Assembly: GCF_029784155.1 (NCBI RefSeq)
Contig: NC_073693.1
Coordinates: 354,644,591-354,708,590 of the forward strand
Length of the DNA stretch: 64,000 nt
Source of the DNA: Uranotaenia lowii
Lineage: Eukaryota; Arthropoda; Insecta; Diptera; Culicidae
Reading direction: 5' to 3'
The notes beneath the pieces are model-generated. The model ran no database searches. It had not been told where the DNA came from and saw only the letters and a list, made by a program, of their open reading frames with translations. Below, piece by piece: positions 9,936-20,639 of the stretch (its first letter is position 1; every line of letters begins with the position of its first letter). The position numbers and the translations under genes were made by a program.

Positions 9936-12570
9936 TTTATTTATTTATTTATTTATTTCTGATCAACGGATCACATGTTGATCCCAATGATTACTTAAAA
10001 TTAAGGTTAAAAACAAAACATTTAAATCTAACTATGGGGATCTCAAGGCCCTAATCACTTTTCTTCGGAAAACATCCCTCGAAATGTCGAAGTCAAAATG
10101 CACCGAAAAACGGTTGAAAGATTTCATTGCACCGATGAGGGCGCTGTTAGCTCCGTAATTGTTCATTCGAAAGGGAATGTACAATTGAAGATCCTGATTC
10201 CTGAATCCACGGGGTCGTACACTAAGCGGAATAGCCTCCAATAGCGTGGGACAGTCGATTCGCGATGTCAGGAGGTCGGCGACAAATGAGGCACGTGTTG
10301 CTTGTCTGCGGGCTTGAAGGGTGTCGATATCTATGAGGCGGCATCGATTTTCGTAGCTAGGCAAGCGAAAAGGGTCTTGCCAGTTCAGGTGTCTAAGGGC
10401 ATATCGCAAGAATCGCCGCTGAATGGTCTCGAGCCGATCGACACCGTTCTGGTAGTAGGGACACCAGACAGCTGAAGCGTATTCAAGGATGGAACGAACA
10501 ATGCTGCAGTATAAGCTTTTCAAGCAATACACGTCCTTGAAGTCCTTCGCCACTCTAAAAATGAAACCGAGGCTTCTGGATGCTTTGTCAATCACATAGT
10601 TGGTGTGTGCCTTGAATTCCAGGCGCTGATCTAGGATTACGCCAAGATCGTTAACGTGGTTCACACGTGCGATGGGTTCGTCTCCGAGGAAGTACTCCGC
10701 AATTAAAGGCTGCCGCTTACGAGAAAAGCTGATGATTCCACATTTGCTGCGGTTTAATGGCAGGCAGTTAATGTCACACCACTCAGCGAAGAGGTTGAAT
10801 TGACGTTGCAGGAAATTGATGTCGTCGTTGTCGTTTATGGTGTAAAATAGTTTTAGGTCATCAGCATAGCCAAGTTTGGGGACGTCGAGGAGTGACAACA
10901 CGTCGTTGAAGTAAATTAGGAAAATAATCGGTCCGAGATGGCTACCTTGAGGCACACCGGAGGTAGCAGGAAATTGCCTGGAAAAGGTGTCACCCGTTCG
11001 AACAATCAATTTACGACCAGTTAAATAACTGCGGAACCAGCCGAGTAGAGTACCACAGAATCCTAAGCGTTCGAGTTTACCGATGGCAATTTCATGGTTC
11101 ACCTTGTCGAAAGCAGCAGACAGATCGGTATAGATTGCATCGGTTTGAGATTTGGCAACAAAACTTTCATGCACAAAAGAAGTGAACGTTAGCAAGTTAC
11201 TTGTCGTAGAGCGTTTGGGCATGAATCCGTGTTGATCATTGGAGATGTTATTTTTGCAGTACGTGAAGAAAGGATCCAAAACCACCAATTCGAATAGTTT
11301 GGCAATCGAACATAAGGCAGAGATTCCACGGTAATTGTTAACATCTCTTCTATCTCCTTTTTTATGTACCGGGAACATGTAAGCTTCCTTCCATAGTAGA
11401 GGGAAGGTGGCTCTATCTAGCGGAGCTTGAAAAATGAGCCGAATAGGGGTCAGCAAGACAGGCATGAAACTTTTTAAAAAAGCAGCTGGTATCCCGTCCG
11501 GGCCCGTAGAAAAGGAATTCTTAAGCTTCGCTGCTGCTCTAGAGATGGCTGCCTCCTCGATTTCAATACCATTTATTGAGAAGCCCAATGGCAAAACGTT
11601 CCTGACAGCGCTATCTATATGTTCTGAGGATGTTGAAGCTGAAGTGAAGATACTGGAAAATTTTTGGGCGAAGAGATCGCAGATTCCACGGTCAGAGTTC
11701 GCCGTTATGCCGCCTAAAAACATGTTTGAAGGTATACCAGGTTCTTTCCGCTGACTTTTTACGTGTTTCCAAAACGATTTTGGGCAAGTCTTGAGGTTAC
11801 GTTGTACGCGACGTAGATAGTTATGGTAACAACGTTCACTGGCTTTTTTATAAACGGAGTTAAGTTTACGATATATATCCTTAGTATGCGATGATTTATG
11901 CTTCTTGTAGTTTCGAAGAGCACATCTTTTTGCCGTCTTCAGTTGTCGCAGCTCAGTCGTGATCCAAGGGATTCGCATATTTCTGCTGTTAGAGCGTTTT
12001 GGGACGTGGCGATCGATGACGTAATTCAGAATGTGTGAAAAGGTATCAGCGGCAGCGTTGGGATTAGAAAGATCGAGCTCAGATACCCAGTCGATAGTGC
12101 CTAGAACGTGAGAGATGTCATCGAAGTTGGCGTTCTTAAAGTCGAGGTAGAAGGTCACTGGTTTTTCTGCTGCAGCGTTCAGCCTAGTTACTTCGAGTGA
12201 TGCCATGAGAGCAGGGTGATGTGGGACTACTTTAACAAGCGGTGCAGGAGCGACTTCGATGGTCGGTAAACGAGGTCCATCATTGGCAAAGCAGAGGTCC
12301 AGCGTACGACCGTATTCGTTCACCACATCGTTGATCTGGCGCAAGGTCGCTGCACTCAGGGAGTCCAATATGATGTTTGAAGGCGCCGAAAAAGTAGAGC
12401 GTGCTGGGTCTGGGTACAGAAAGCTGCCATGGATGGAGCACCACTTCAAACCGGGCATATTGAAGTCGCCAATGACTAGTAAGTCATCTTCAGGAGCGCA
12501 GAAGGAGCTAACTTCGAAGATGCAGCGAGAAAACGACTCGGCTACCTGTTTTGGAGCCAACATAAGCATG
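9936..12570 (-). mobile_element. Non-LTR retrotransposon copy 1, 5'-truncated, intact ORF
   Basis: Read on the - strand, the element ends in a short 3' UTR followed by an (AAAT)n tail at about 9936-9960, a typical non-LTR ending. The 3' UTR matches that of the second copy at 47013-47110 (CTTAAAATTAA and the ATCAACGG block). The 5' end is cut within the endonuclease domain at about 12570. Right beside it lies the (TAAG)n tail of an RTE-like fragment. Clear flanking target duplications were not identified. Confidence 0.88.
10032..12569 (-). CDS. Non-LTR retrotransposon ORF2: endonuclease part plus reverse transcriptase
   Basis: An uninterrupted 845-codon frame. Near the N-terminus (about residues 27-43) is I-G-D-F-N from the apurinic-type endonuclease; the first part of that domain is missing. 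The reverse transcriptase follows: P-V-H-K-K-G-D and N-Y-R-G-I-S near 395-420, D-L-S-A-A-F-D-K-V-N-H near 480, G-V-P-Q-G-S-H-L-G-P near 537, and the catalytic Y-A-D-D at about 566-569. The C-terminal region has W-C-P-Y-Y-Q-N and L-E-T-I-Q-R-R-F-L-R-Y. There is no RNase H domain. This layout fits the Jockey/CR1 group of non-LTR elements; the exact clade was not resolved. The reported Met is simply the first in the frame of a truncated copy. Absence of stops suggests a young insertion. It lies antisense within Kir gene A intron 1. Confidence 0.88.
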   Translation of the reverse strand: MLMLAPKQVAESFSRCIFEVSSFCAPEDDLLVIGDFNMPGLKWCSIHGSFLYPDPARSTFSAPSNIILDSLSAATLRQINDVVNEYGRTLDLCFANDGPRLPTIEVAPAPLVKVVPHHPALMASLEVTRLNAAAEKPVTFYLDFKNANFDDISHVLGTIDWVSELDLSNPNAAADTFSHILNYVIDRHVPKRSNSRNMRIPWITTELRQLKTAKRCALRNYKKHKSSHTKDIYRKLNSVYKKASERCYHNYLRRVQRNLKTCPKSFWKHVKSQRKEPGIPSNMFLGGITANSDRGICDLFAQKFSSIFTSASTSSEHIDSAVRNVLPLGFSINGIEIEEAAISRAAAKLKNSFSTGPDGIPAAFLKSFMPVLLTPIRLIFQAPLDRATFPLLWKEAYMFPVHKKGDRRDVNNYRGISALCSIAKLFELVVLDPFFTYCKNNISNDQHGFMPKRSTTSNLLTFTSFVHESFVAKSQTDAIYTDLSAAFDKVNHEIAIGKLERLGFCGTLLGWFRSYLTGRKLIVRTGDTFSRQFPATSGVPQGSHLGPIIFLIYFNDVLSLLDVPKLGYADDLKLFYTINDNDDINFLQRQFNLFAEWCDINCLPLNRSKCGIISFSRKRQPLIAEYFLGDEPIARVNHVNDLGVILDQRLEFKAHTNYVIDKASRSLGFIFRVAKDFKDVYCLKSLYCSIVRSILEYASAVWCPYYQNGVDRLETIQRRFLRYALRHLNWQDPFRLPSYENRCRLIDIDTLQARRQATRASFVADLLTSRIDCPTLLEAIPLSVRPRGFRNQDLQLYIPFRMNNYGANSALIGAMKSFNRFSVHFDFDISRDVFRRKVIRALRSP

Positions 12571-12589
12571 ATATTTACTGTGGAATTGA

Positions 12590-13130
12590 ACTACTTACTT
12601 ACTTACTTAATGATCCCGCGCCGATCCTCCGGTGCATTGGGCCGTGGTAAAAGACTTCCACTGTTGACGATCCTTAGCCAGCGTCTTTACCTGGTCCCAG
12701 TCAAGATTCTCATCGACAGTTCGGATTTCAGCGGCTAGGCTTCGCCGCCACGAGTTTCTGGGTCTGCCTCTTCTTCGATGACCTTCTGGATTCCAATCTA
12801 GAGCCTCTTCGCAAATCTCGTTTTCATCTCTTCGCAGCGTGTGCCCAATCCATCTCCACTTACGTTCCCGAATCTCGATTTCTAGCGCCTTTTGATGACA
12901 CCGGCGATGTAGTTCCTCATTCGAGATCCAGTTGCCAGGCCACCAAGCGCGGATGATATTCCGCAGGCAGCGGTTTACAAATACTTGCAGTTTTCGCGTC
13001 GTCACCGCATATGTGCACCAAGTTTCGCACCCGTACAGCAATACGGATTTGACGTTTGAGTTGAAGATTCGGATTTTTGTTCGTAGAGAGATCCGGCGTG
13101 ACCGCCAGATGTTTCGGAGCCCCCCTTCCA
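12590..13130 (-). pseudogene. RTE-like non-LTR retrotransposon, 3' end fragment
   Basis: The frame 13203-12607 encodes a C-terminal domain typical of RTE-type reverse transcriptases: K-I-R-I-F-N-S-N-V-K, L-L-Y-G-C-E-T-W, I-R-E-R-K-W-R-W-I-G-H-T-L-R-R and G-R-P-R-N-S-W-R-R. Similarity begins at about 13125; codons before that are run-on. After the stop comes a (TAAG)n tail at about 12592-12608. The catalytic reverse transcriptase and endonuclease are missing (5' truncation). The family call is from motif recognition, and the choice of RTE rather than a related clade is less certain. Confidence 0.75.
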
Positions 13131-14458
13131 TAAAAAGAAATAATCTCGAAACTATTATACAAACCATCTCCAACCCGAAAAACCCTCGGATACCAAATTT
13201 CAATTCATTCCGACCGACCGTTTATACGTGAAGGTGTTACAAAGAAAACGCCTCCATTTTTATATGTATAAAGATAAAGATAAATAGTTTTCAGACTTCT
13301 ATCTTTTGAAATACGGGAGAAAATGGGTATACTCCATAGAATAGTCATTTAGCCAGCCTCTTCCCTATACCGCTATTTGCCATAATAAGTAATTCTAATA
13401 AAGTTTTCATAGTTTTTCAAAAAAGTACTTTCTTTTCAGTGGTTAAAAATTGAAAATACAGAAATGTTTGCTGATAGAAAAGGTTTAAGTGTGCAGTAGA
13501 GTACCATCATAATCGGCATTTCGAAACCACAGAACGACCGCAGCCAGACAGGCGGTTGCTCCGTTAATTGAAGTTTATTGAATTAGGTAAGCACTCATCT
13601 CTTGCCTCATCTCAATCTGAGGACTCGGGAATCTGGGACGATTACCGTGATTCATTATTTATATCTATCAAATGGAGTTACACATTTAACTGGAACCCGG
13701 GATAATGCAATTGAAATGCAGTTCCAAAACAATATCAGCTGGAAGCTGTAGTTTTAAATAAGATTTTTTGAGGTTAGCACTGAAAGTATGCAGTTTATGT
13801 GTTATTTTTATTTATTTAAAAAAAACTAGTTTAAATACTTTAGTCTATTGAAATAGAAACATTTGTTTTCTTTTCCATCCTCTTCACTGAAGTGTTGTTT
13901 ATCAATAAATATTTATTTAATCACTCTCCCAAGATTTCTCGATTAGGTGTGAAGATTAAACAATTTCTGCAACTGCGCTGGAACACCGCCATGCTAATCA
14001 TTCTCGAGTACTCTAGAAAAGACTTTTTTTAAATAAGAGGAATAATGTGAGCACACAAATTATTGTTATTTCAAAATGACCAAAGATCCAACCTGAATTA
14101 TCCTCGACGTATCCGGATCTTTCTAACTGACTTAACAGATAACGTAGTTAGATGATGGGTGACGTCTTAAATGTGAATAGGTACAGCAGCGGCGTGAAAA
14201 TCTCATCAACTATCACGAGGAACGTGACCGCCATCATCCCGAGACATTGTAAATTACTGTGGAGCACCTCCGGCCACGAAACGAAAAATAACAACTAAAG
14301 GAAGGCACCGAGACTAAGGAGAGATGTTTATGTTTACCACATAGTCTTGTTCCATGTGATAGCGCTGTTAACGTATTCAATTTGGAAGATAGAAAATTCG
14401 GAAAATGAAGGCTCAATATATTCACGACGATTTTGACAATTTTGAAAATTTTAACAAT
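13131..14458. other. Intronic sequence without recognised features
   Basis: AT-rich gene A intron. No inverted repeats, tRNA-like folds or long frames were noticed. Short frames at 14234-14425 are not supported by any motif. Confidence 0.45.
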
Positions 14459-14640
14459 TTTTTTTTTTTTTTGTAGAGAAATGAATCCAACTTAGATGAA
14501 ATTTCAGGGACTAGATAAAGGAAAATTGATGTTGAAAAACATGCGAAAAAAATTCGCCTTGTCTCCCGGTGAGACTTGAACCCACATCTTGCGCCTCTCC
14601 GGGGCCCATGTATTAACATTCTACTACAGGAGACCAACCT
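14459..14640 (-). mobile_element. tRNA-derived SINE with poly(A) tail
   Basis: The - strand from about 14635 begins with a tRNA-like head. A seven-base acceptor stem is GTCTCCT paired with GGGAGAC, the A box is TGTAGTAGAATG, the T arm is GTGGG-TTCAAGT-CTCAC, and the B box is GGTTCAAGTCTC. The anticodon arm is poor: position 33 is not U and the stem has a mismatch. An unrelated body of about 90 bases follows and ends TTTCTCTAC plus A(14-15) at about 14460-14475. The head, body and poly(A) layout is that of a SINE rather than a working tRNA gene. Confidence 0.75.
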
Positions 14641-14953
14641 GGCGTATGAATATTATACTGGTTGAGTGTCGTTGTCTATCGGAATGAAGGGAATAGTTCT
14701 CCCATGTGATCATAATCATTTTTCTTGGTCTATTTCTATTCCCATCAATTTCATCTAACGGTAGGTGGAATCAAGTTTGGACATTTTTAAGCACGGCAAG
14801 ATTTGCATTGCCTTCTCATATCCTGCACGGATTGTCAGTTATGATGAGAAATGATGCGTTTGCCGTATTTGGATATCCAGCCAATTTCGGTGTTTGGCAC
14901 CGCCTTATTTCTTATTTTAAACTGCGACCCAGAGAACATATCTGAATATTTTG

Positions 14954-15664
14954 ACAAATTTCACAATTTCCACAATTTTGACAATTTCGACAATTTTGAC
15001 AATTTTGACAATTTTGACAATTTTGACAATTTTGACAATTTTGACAATTTTGACAATTTTGACAATTTTGACAATTTTGCCAATTTTGACAATTTTGACA
15101 ATTTTGACAATTTTGACAATTTTGACAATTTTGACAATTTTGACAATTTTGACAATTTTGACAATTTTGACAATTTTGACAATTTTGACAATTTTGACAA
15201 TTTTGACAATTTTGACAATTTTGACAATTTTGACAATTTTGACAATTTTGACAATTTTGACAATTTTGACAATTTTGACAATTTTGACAATTTTGACAAT
15301 TTTGACAATTTTGACAATTTTGACAATTTTGACAATTTTGACAATTTTGACAATTTTGATAATTTTGACAATTTTGACAATTTTGACAATTTTGACAATT
15401 TTGACAATTTCGACAATTTTGACAATTTTGACAATTTTGACAATTTTGACAATTTTGACAATTTTGACAATTTTGACAATTTTGACAATTTTGACAATTT
15501 TGACAATTTTGACAATTTTGACAATTTTGACAATTGTGACAATTTTTGACAATTTTGACAATTTTGAAAATTTTGAAAATTTTGAAAATTTTGAAAATTT
15601 TGAAAATTTTGAAAATTTTGAAAATTTTAAAAATTTTGAAAATTTTGAAAATTTTGAAAATTTT
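14954..15664. repeat. Nonanucleotide satellite array 1, (TTTTGACAA)n
   Basis: About 65 nearly identical TTTTGACAA units (to about 15562) are followed by about 11 units of TTTTGAAAA (to 15664). Variants (CGACAA, GCCAA, GATAA) are sparse and lie mainly at the edges. One extra T near 15544 shifts phase. Because 9 is a multiple of 3 and no unit contains a stop, long tripeptide-repeat frames appear in several frames of both strands; these are artefacts. It lies in Kir gene A intron 1 and would be transcribed as UUUUGACAA repeats. Confidence 0.97.
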
Positions 15665-16406
15665 TACTAATTTTAAGATTTTTATAGCTTTGAAATTGGT
15701 TACAGCTCATGATTTTTCGCTCATTTTGGGGTTTGTTTTTGGGTAATTGGACAGTTTTTGGAATCATTCAAATTATAATGGCCTTTATTATAATTTTAAA
15801 TTATATGGTAACAGTGTTCATAACTATAACATTTTTTACAATTTTGAAAAGGTTTATGAACATTATGTATCGATTCTGCTCGTTATGGGATACTTTAAAT
15901 TTTTTATTGTTTGTTACGAATCGTGCTTTGAGGAAAATACAACATGAGATGTTTCATCCTATTTTGTACATTGGACCACTTCAAGCTTTGTATGAAAATT
16001 TAAAATTTATACATTTTTACACCTCCCATTGTTATTATTTTTTTGGTTGTAGCTTTAATAAGCATTTAAATTTTGGAAAGGGTTTATCCAGTCCTGAATT
16101 AGCGCAACGAGTTTTAATTGAATATGGAAGATTATATGGAATAACAAAAATTTTCATTAAAATATAAAAGAATATATCTTTGGATTTTGAATATTCCTTG
16201 ATATTTTGCGGTACATTTCATGTAAGCAAACCTATGACCTAACTTTTGCCCTGAAAAGATATACAATCTCATGCAAAAAAAAATCAAAATATTGTATTGT
16301 TTTATTTAAGCGTTTTTGACTGCTCATTTAAAAGCTGTGTCACCGTAAGATAAAAGTGAAAAATCGCAGAAAAGTGCAAGTAATTTTTTTCAGCGAACTA
16401 TTGTAC
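15665..16406. other. AT-rich intronic sequence, no supported gene
   Basis: An open frame of 152 codons (15709-16167, +) exists, but its composition (Phe, Ile, Tyr, Leu, Asn) is what AT-rich non-coding DNA gives, and it has no recognisable motif. No repeat ends were found. Confidence 0.4.
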
Positions 16407-16414
16407 ATGTTACC

Positions 16415-17402
16415 ACAGAGAACAGACATCGGGCCCCGAACAAAAATTTGTTGAAATCGTGTGTGAGAATACCCACCAAAGTTTCAAACCAAATTCGTAA
16501 GTGGACTAACATCCATAAGATGTCGCTACCAGTACACATATTTTTCCATTTTTTCGACACGCTTAGAAATTAATACTCATAGCTTATCTCAAATGAGGCC
16601 ATTGCAATGTATGAGAGTAACACAACTTTTTGTGTAATAAATTTTAAGAACATCTTGATTTTAAAAAAATGTAAATCATATTTCAATCATACTTTAATCG
16701 CTGTCATATGTCCCATCATATGCCCCATATTGTTCAATCAATATTGGCGCTGAATTGAAAGTTGAATTCCAAGTATGTCTGTCAGTAAAAAATTTTCTAG
16801 AACAGAGAATGTGAACATAAATGTTATAATTGTTAATTATGGGTCGGTATTCCGGTTGATGTTATCTTGTAACTCATGTTTATTAATAAATTTAATCATT
16901 TCTACTGATTACTAACCCTGAGTTACAAGTCTTCATCTATCGATCTCAGGTAACATCAACCAGAATATCGAGCCATAGTTTACAATTATAACATTTATGT
17001 TCACATTTTCTGTTCTAGAAAACTGTTAACTGATAGTAAAATCCCAAAACATACTTTAACACTTAAAATTCAACTTTCAATTCAGCGCCAAAATTGTTTG
17101 AACAATATGGGGCATATGACAGCGTTCAATTGTGATTGAAATATGATTTGCATTTTTTTTTTAAATCATGATGTTTTAAAATTTATTACACCAAAATTTG
17201 TGTTACTGTCATACATTGCATTGGCCTCCTTTGAGATAAGCGATGAGTAGTAATTTCTAAGCGTGTCGAAAAAATGAAAACAAAAATAGGTGTACCGGTA
17301 GCGACATCTTATGTATGTTAGTCCACTTACACATTTGGTTTGAAACTTAGGTTGGTATTCACACACACGTGTTGAGCTCTAGCTCGAACTCTGTTCTCTG
17401 TG
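16415..17402. mobile_element. Large foldback element with 8-bp target duplication
   Basis: Almost the whole 988 bp is one imperfect inverted repeat centred near 16895. The left arm holds CACAGAGAACAGA, GTGGACTAACAT, AGATGTCGCTACC, TTTCGACACGCTTAGAAATT and ATATGGGGCATATGA-type blocks. The right arm holds their complements in reverse order, ending TCTGTTCTCTGTG. ATGTTACC occurs at 16407-16414 and again at 17403-17410, an 8-bp (or 7-bp) target duplication. There is no coding capacity. The TSD length suits hAT-type mobilisation, but the termini do not allow a firm family call. Confidence 0.85.
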
Positions 17403-17616
17403 ATGTTACCTACTACATGATCGTTTTGTTGTCGTTTTTATCCAGCCCTGCCTTAAGATGGTGTTATATTTCATCTATTCTAAGCCCTAGCTCAGGATGA
17501 TCTTCGATCTCAAAAAAACAATCCAGAAAGGTTGTAGCCCATGAATTAAACTGCTGATAGTTTTTTTTAGATCGAAAATCATATATTTTTCGAAAAATAG
17601 GTCCATGTCCAAATTA

Positions 17617-17925
17617 CTCATGAGCAAGTTCACTGGTGTTGGGAGATAGTGGTAGAAATGTTGACACTTTTGGCACATTTTGAAAAATTTCCAAACGAAA
17701 ACATTTCAAGATTTGTGGCCTTCAATAGTTTTCACAACACGTGTTGTATTCTTGCATGCTGTGATGCAAAAATAGCAATATTTCTATCACATACGACTGG
17801 AATAGGAACAGTGCTGTAAAAAATATCTTGAAAACATTTTTGCATGGTAAAATATTCCAAATGTGCTTCAAGTGTCAAAATTTCTATCACTTTCCCCCAA
17901 CACCAGTGAACTTGCTCTTAGTTGT
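17617..17925. mobile_element. Short MITE with GAGCAAGTTCACTGGTGTTG ends
   Basis: GAGCAAGTTCACTGGTGTTG at about 17621 and CAACACCAGTGAACTTGCTC ending at about 17919 are exact complements. The inverted similarity continues inward through the TAGAAAT and TTGACACTT blocks. Length is about 300 bp with no coding frame. A target duplication could not be assigned. Confidence 0.78.
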
Positions 17926-18214
17926 AGCTTTTTACAACTGCTTGTCAAACAGCTGTCATTTAATTGGGTTGCTAGATTAACATGTTTTGAAGCATTTTGC
18001 GTAAAAAGAAAGTTAAAATAATGACGATTTTCTAACCGAACTTGATTTCACGTTTAAAGGCCTTCGTTTCGACTTTTTGGGCTCAGTTTTATCTTTATAA
18101 AAATGAAGGTAGAAAAATGGACTTCAACAAATGAAACATATTAAGAATCAAAATCTTAATTGAAAAAGTAGAGTTAAATTTTCATGGGGAATCAATAAAC
18201 TTTTCATGTTAGAC

Positions 18215-20471
18215 TAGAGTTGCTTCCCGTCTCGTTTTTTAGACAAATGTCCGTCGTTCCGCTTTTTTCTCAAAATTTTCCACTTTTTCCTGAGAAAACT
18301 TTTGTGGTTGATTCAAGCTTCTCTGATACTTCAAAATATTTGGTCCGTGCTTGATGAAAAGTACCCTTGTAAAATCTCTCCTCGATCATTTTCAACTCCT
18401 GTATTTTTTTTCTTATCTTCTGTTATGAAGTTTCACTGACACACACTGGAAAACCCTAAATTTAGCATCAATCTTAATTCATTGATTCAAAACAGCAAAT
18501 CGTTCAAGTTTACTGTTTTTTTGTTTTTGGTTTTATCAAAATTAGCAGCATCTTTTATAAGATTATAAAAGACAAGATTAAATAACTCTTAGCATTCTAG
18601 GTTGCTCGAATATTTTTTAGACATATCCGGAACTAGACGAATCCGGGCAATTTTATTTTGAGACCTGTCAAAATCCGGGCATCTTATTTTTAAATTTTCA
18701 ACCCATAATCCGAGTAAATTTGATCAAAATCATGGAATTATAGAATAAGATTCAAAATGAATAGGCAAGAATGAGGATACTTGCTTCCTTCGCTTTATCT
18801 CGAAACAGGAAAGTTTTCCAAATAATAAATGTTCTTGAAAAATATGCCAAATAAAACAATACAACAATGCTGTTATCTTAAAAAAATTCAAATTTTTATT
18901 TTTCGAGTTGTTGAACTTTGTTTGATAAATATAACAAAATGTAATTTGAAGATCTTTTTTATAACTTTAAAATGTTTCTCACATGAAAAAATTATTATAA
19001 AAATATTTGTTCCAATATGTCAATCGTTTGAGTATAAAATGAACTTCATAATGCTGTATTTTCAAAGCAATAGTAAGCTCTCATTTTTTTAAGAAGAAGT
19101 TTTTCAAAATTTATGATATGGGTATATTTGGTCCCTAAAATCCTTAAACATTTTTTCTTCAGAATGGATCGTGAAACTCCTAATATTTGTACTATAACTA
19201 ATGTTTATCCAGTAATTATCTGTTAAAATGGAATAAAAATTCTGTATTTATTTAAAAACTAGAAAATTGCGCCTTAAAGTATACAATAACTGTAGGATAG
19301 TATACTAAACTTTTAGAATTCTATTTGCCTGAAAATAAAAACTGTGAAATGAGAACTAATATGACAAAAAATAGTCAACGCACCATTTACCTTTAGATTT
19401 TGCCAATATTTTTCCTAGGGTCAGGACACTCTGAGTTAAGGATTAAGTCTCCTTTAGTAAAGGATCAAGTCTCCTGTAACTTAAAAAATATCACAATTTT
19501 TACTTCTCACGAAATTGCTTTTTGTTCAATTTCAAGTTTATGTATCGTTCTAACTTTTGGGGCGTTTAAACTTGAAATTACACGCTGTCAGAAAATGCAA
19601 AGGACAGCGAGTTGATTATTTTTTTCAAAAAGATATGAGGAAAATGAGAAAAAAGGATCAAGTATCCCCATTTTCCCCTACGCTAGAAAATATATTTTTA
19701 CATCGAAACATATCAAAATATTTTAGGTCGCATTTTAGATTTTCGAAAAGCTGTTCATAATTATTCATTTTAAACTTGCTGCTCGATTTTGGACGCAAAA
19801 TAAAAAGTTATAAAAACTCAATTTAAATTTTTTTTGTTCCATTTCGGAAATAAAGCGAATTAACCTGTGCAAAATCCGGTCAAATCCGGGTAAGACCGGA
19901 CAATCTGGCAAGCTTATCTTAACATCACCATACCAATTGGGTTCAGTTAAGCGTTGCTTGAGCACGTTCTAGCGATATTAATATTTTTCTATTGAAGAAA
20001 ATATTTTTTAAGTTGCTTCCAAATGATGGCTCAAGATTTTTCTCCGGAATCCTAGTAGAATCCCTTGAATGTAAAGCTTGAGAGAAAAGTCTAATTCCGG
20101 ATAAAATAGAACAAAACTGCTGAGTGAATAAAAAACCTATTTTCAATCAAAGATGATCGATAAAGGCAGTTTTAAAGTATAAAAACTTTCTTAAAATTTC
20201 GGATCTTAAATTACTCTGAACTACAATATTTTCGACTGAAGTGTTCAAAGTTTACTAAGATGGAAGTTTTCTCGAGATTTCAATTTTTCAATCAAATTTC
20301 GTTAATCCATATTTTAATACTTTCTAGCCGAAGGAACAAATACATATGTATGGGAATGGTCATACAAATAATGCTTTTAAGAGTGTCCCAAATGTCCCGC
20401 TTTTTCGGCGATATCCCGCCATTTTTTCGTGAAATGTCCCCCTTTTTTTCTGAAAGTAACTGGTAAGTCTA
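18215..20471. mobile_element. hAT-like non-autonomous element (GGGTTGCCA-type), interrupted
   Basis: The ends are TAGAGTTGCTTCCCG (18215) and, on the other strand, TAGACTTACCAGTTA (20471). They are flanked by TGTTAGAC (18207-18214) and TGTTAAAC (20472-20479), an 8-bp duplication with one mismatch. The body is colinear with the cleaner copy at 39268-40153: shared AAGTTGCTTCCAAATGAT and repeated TGTCCCGC(T)TTTT motifs near both ends. It is interrupted by a second element (18596-19917). No transposase is present. It ends about 170 bp before Kir gene A exon 2. Confidence 0.78.
18596..19917 (+). mobile_element. Nested CCGGGC-rich hAT-like element
   Basis: The sequence is rich in AATCCGGGCA-type motifs near its ends. 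The ends are TCTAGGTTGCTCG and, inverted, ATAAGCTTGCCAG. CTTAGCAT (18588-18595) and CTTAACAT (19918-19925) are a likely 8-bp target duplication with one mismatch. Comparison with the sister copy of the host element at 39268-40153 shows that this segment is extra there. Fragments of the same family lie at 27855-27975, 41230-41760, 43935-44115 and 62405-62800. No coding frame is recognisable. Confidence 0.68.
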
Positions 20472-20639
20472 TGTTAAACTTTGATGTTCTAGCAAGACTC
20501 ATGCATGTTACGTTTAAACTAACATTGTGAACCCAGGTTTCCTATAACTATTCCTGTTCTCTACATTCAACAATGATTTTTTTTTGTGAATTTGTAAAAA
20601 AAAACAACTATTTAATTATTGCCTATTCTGGTTTCACAG

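Larger units (their letters stand above)
393..20639 (+). other. Intron 1 of Kir gene A (20.2 kb, transposon-filled)
   Basis: The intron starts GTACAC and ends TGGTTTCACAG. I found no further exon-like frame with suitable splice sites inside it. It contains a foldback element, Penelope, Tc1/mariner-type and TTAA-type MITEs, two non-LTR retrotransposon pieces, a SINE, a nonanucleotide satellite, a large foldback element and two nested hAT-like elements, each listed separately. Gaps at 403-1069, 1859-2035 and 17411-17616 show only AT-rich sequence. Confidence 0.75.

Noticed and set aside
12932..13231. + strand frame and other frames opposite the RTE-like fragment
   Set aside because: Shadows of the - strand reverse transcriptase fragment.
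14563..14637. A working tRNA gene on the - strand
   Set aside because: Acceptor and T arms are good, but the anticodon arm is defective and the sequence continues into a body with a poly(A) tail, as in a SINE.
15709..16167. A 152-codon frame after satellite array 1
   Set aside because: Its composition is that of AT-rich non-coding DNA (Phe, Ile, Tyr, Asn). No motif, no splice or promoter context.
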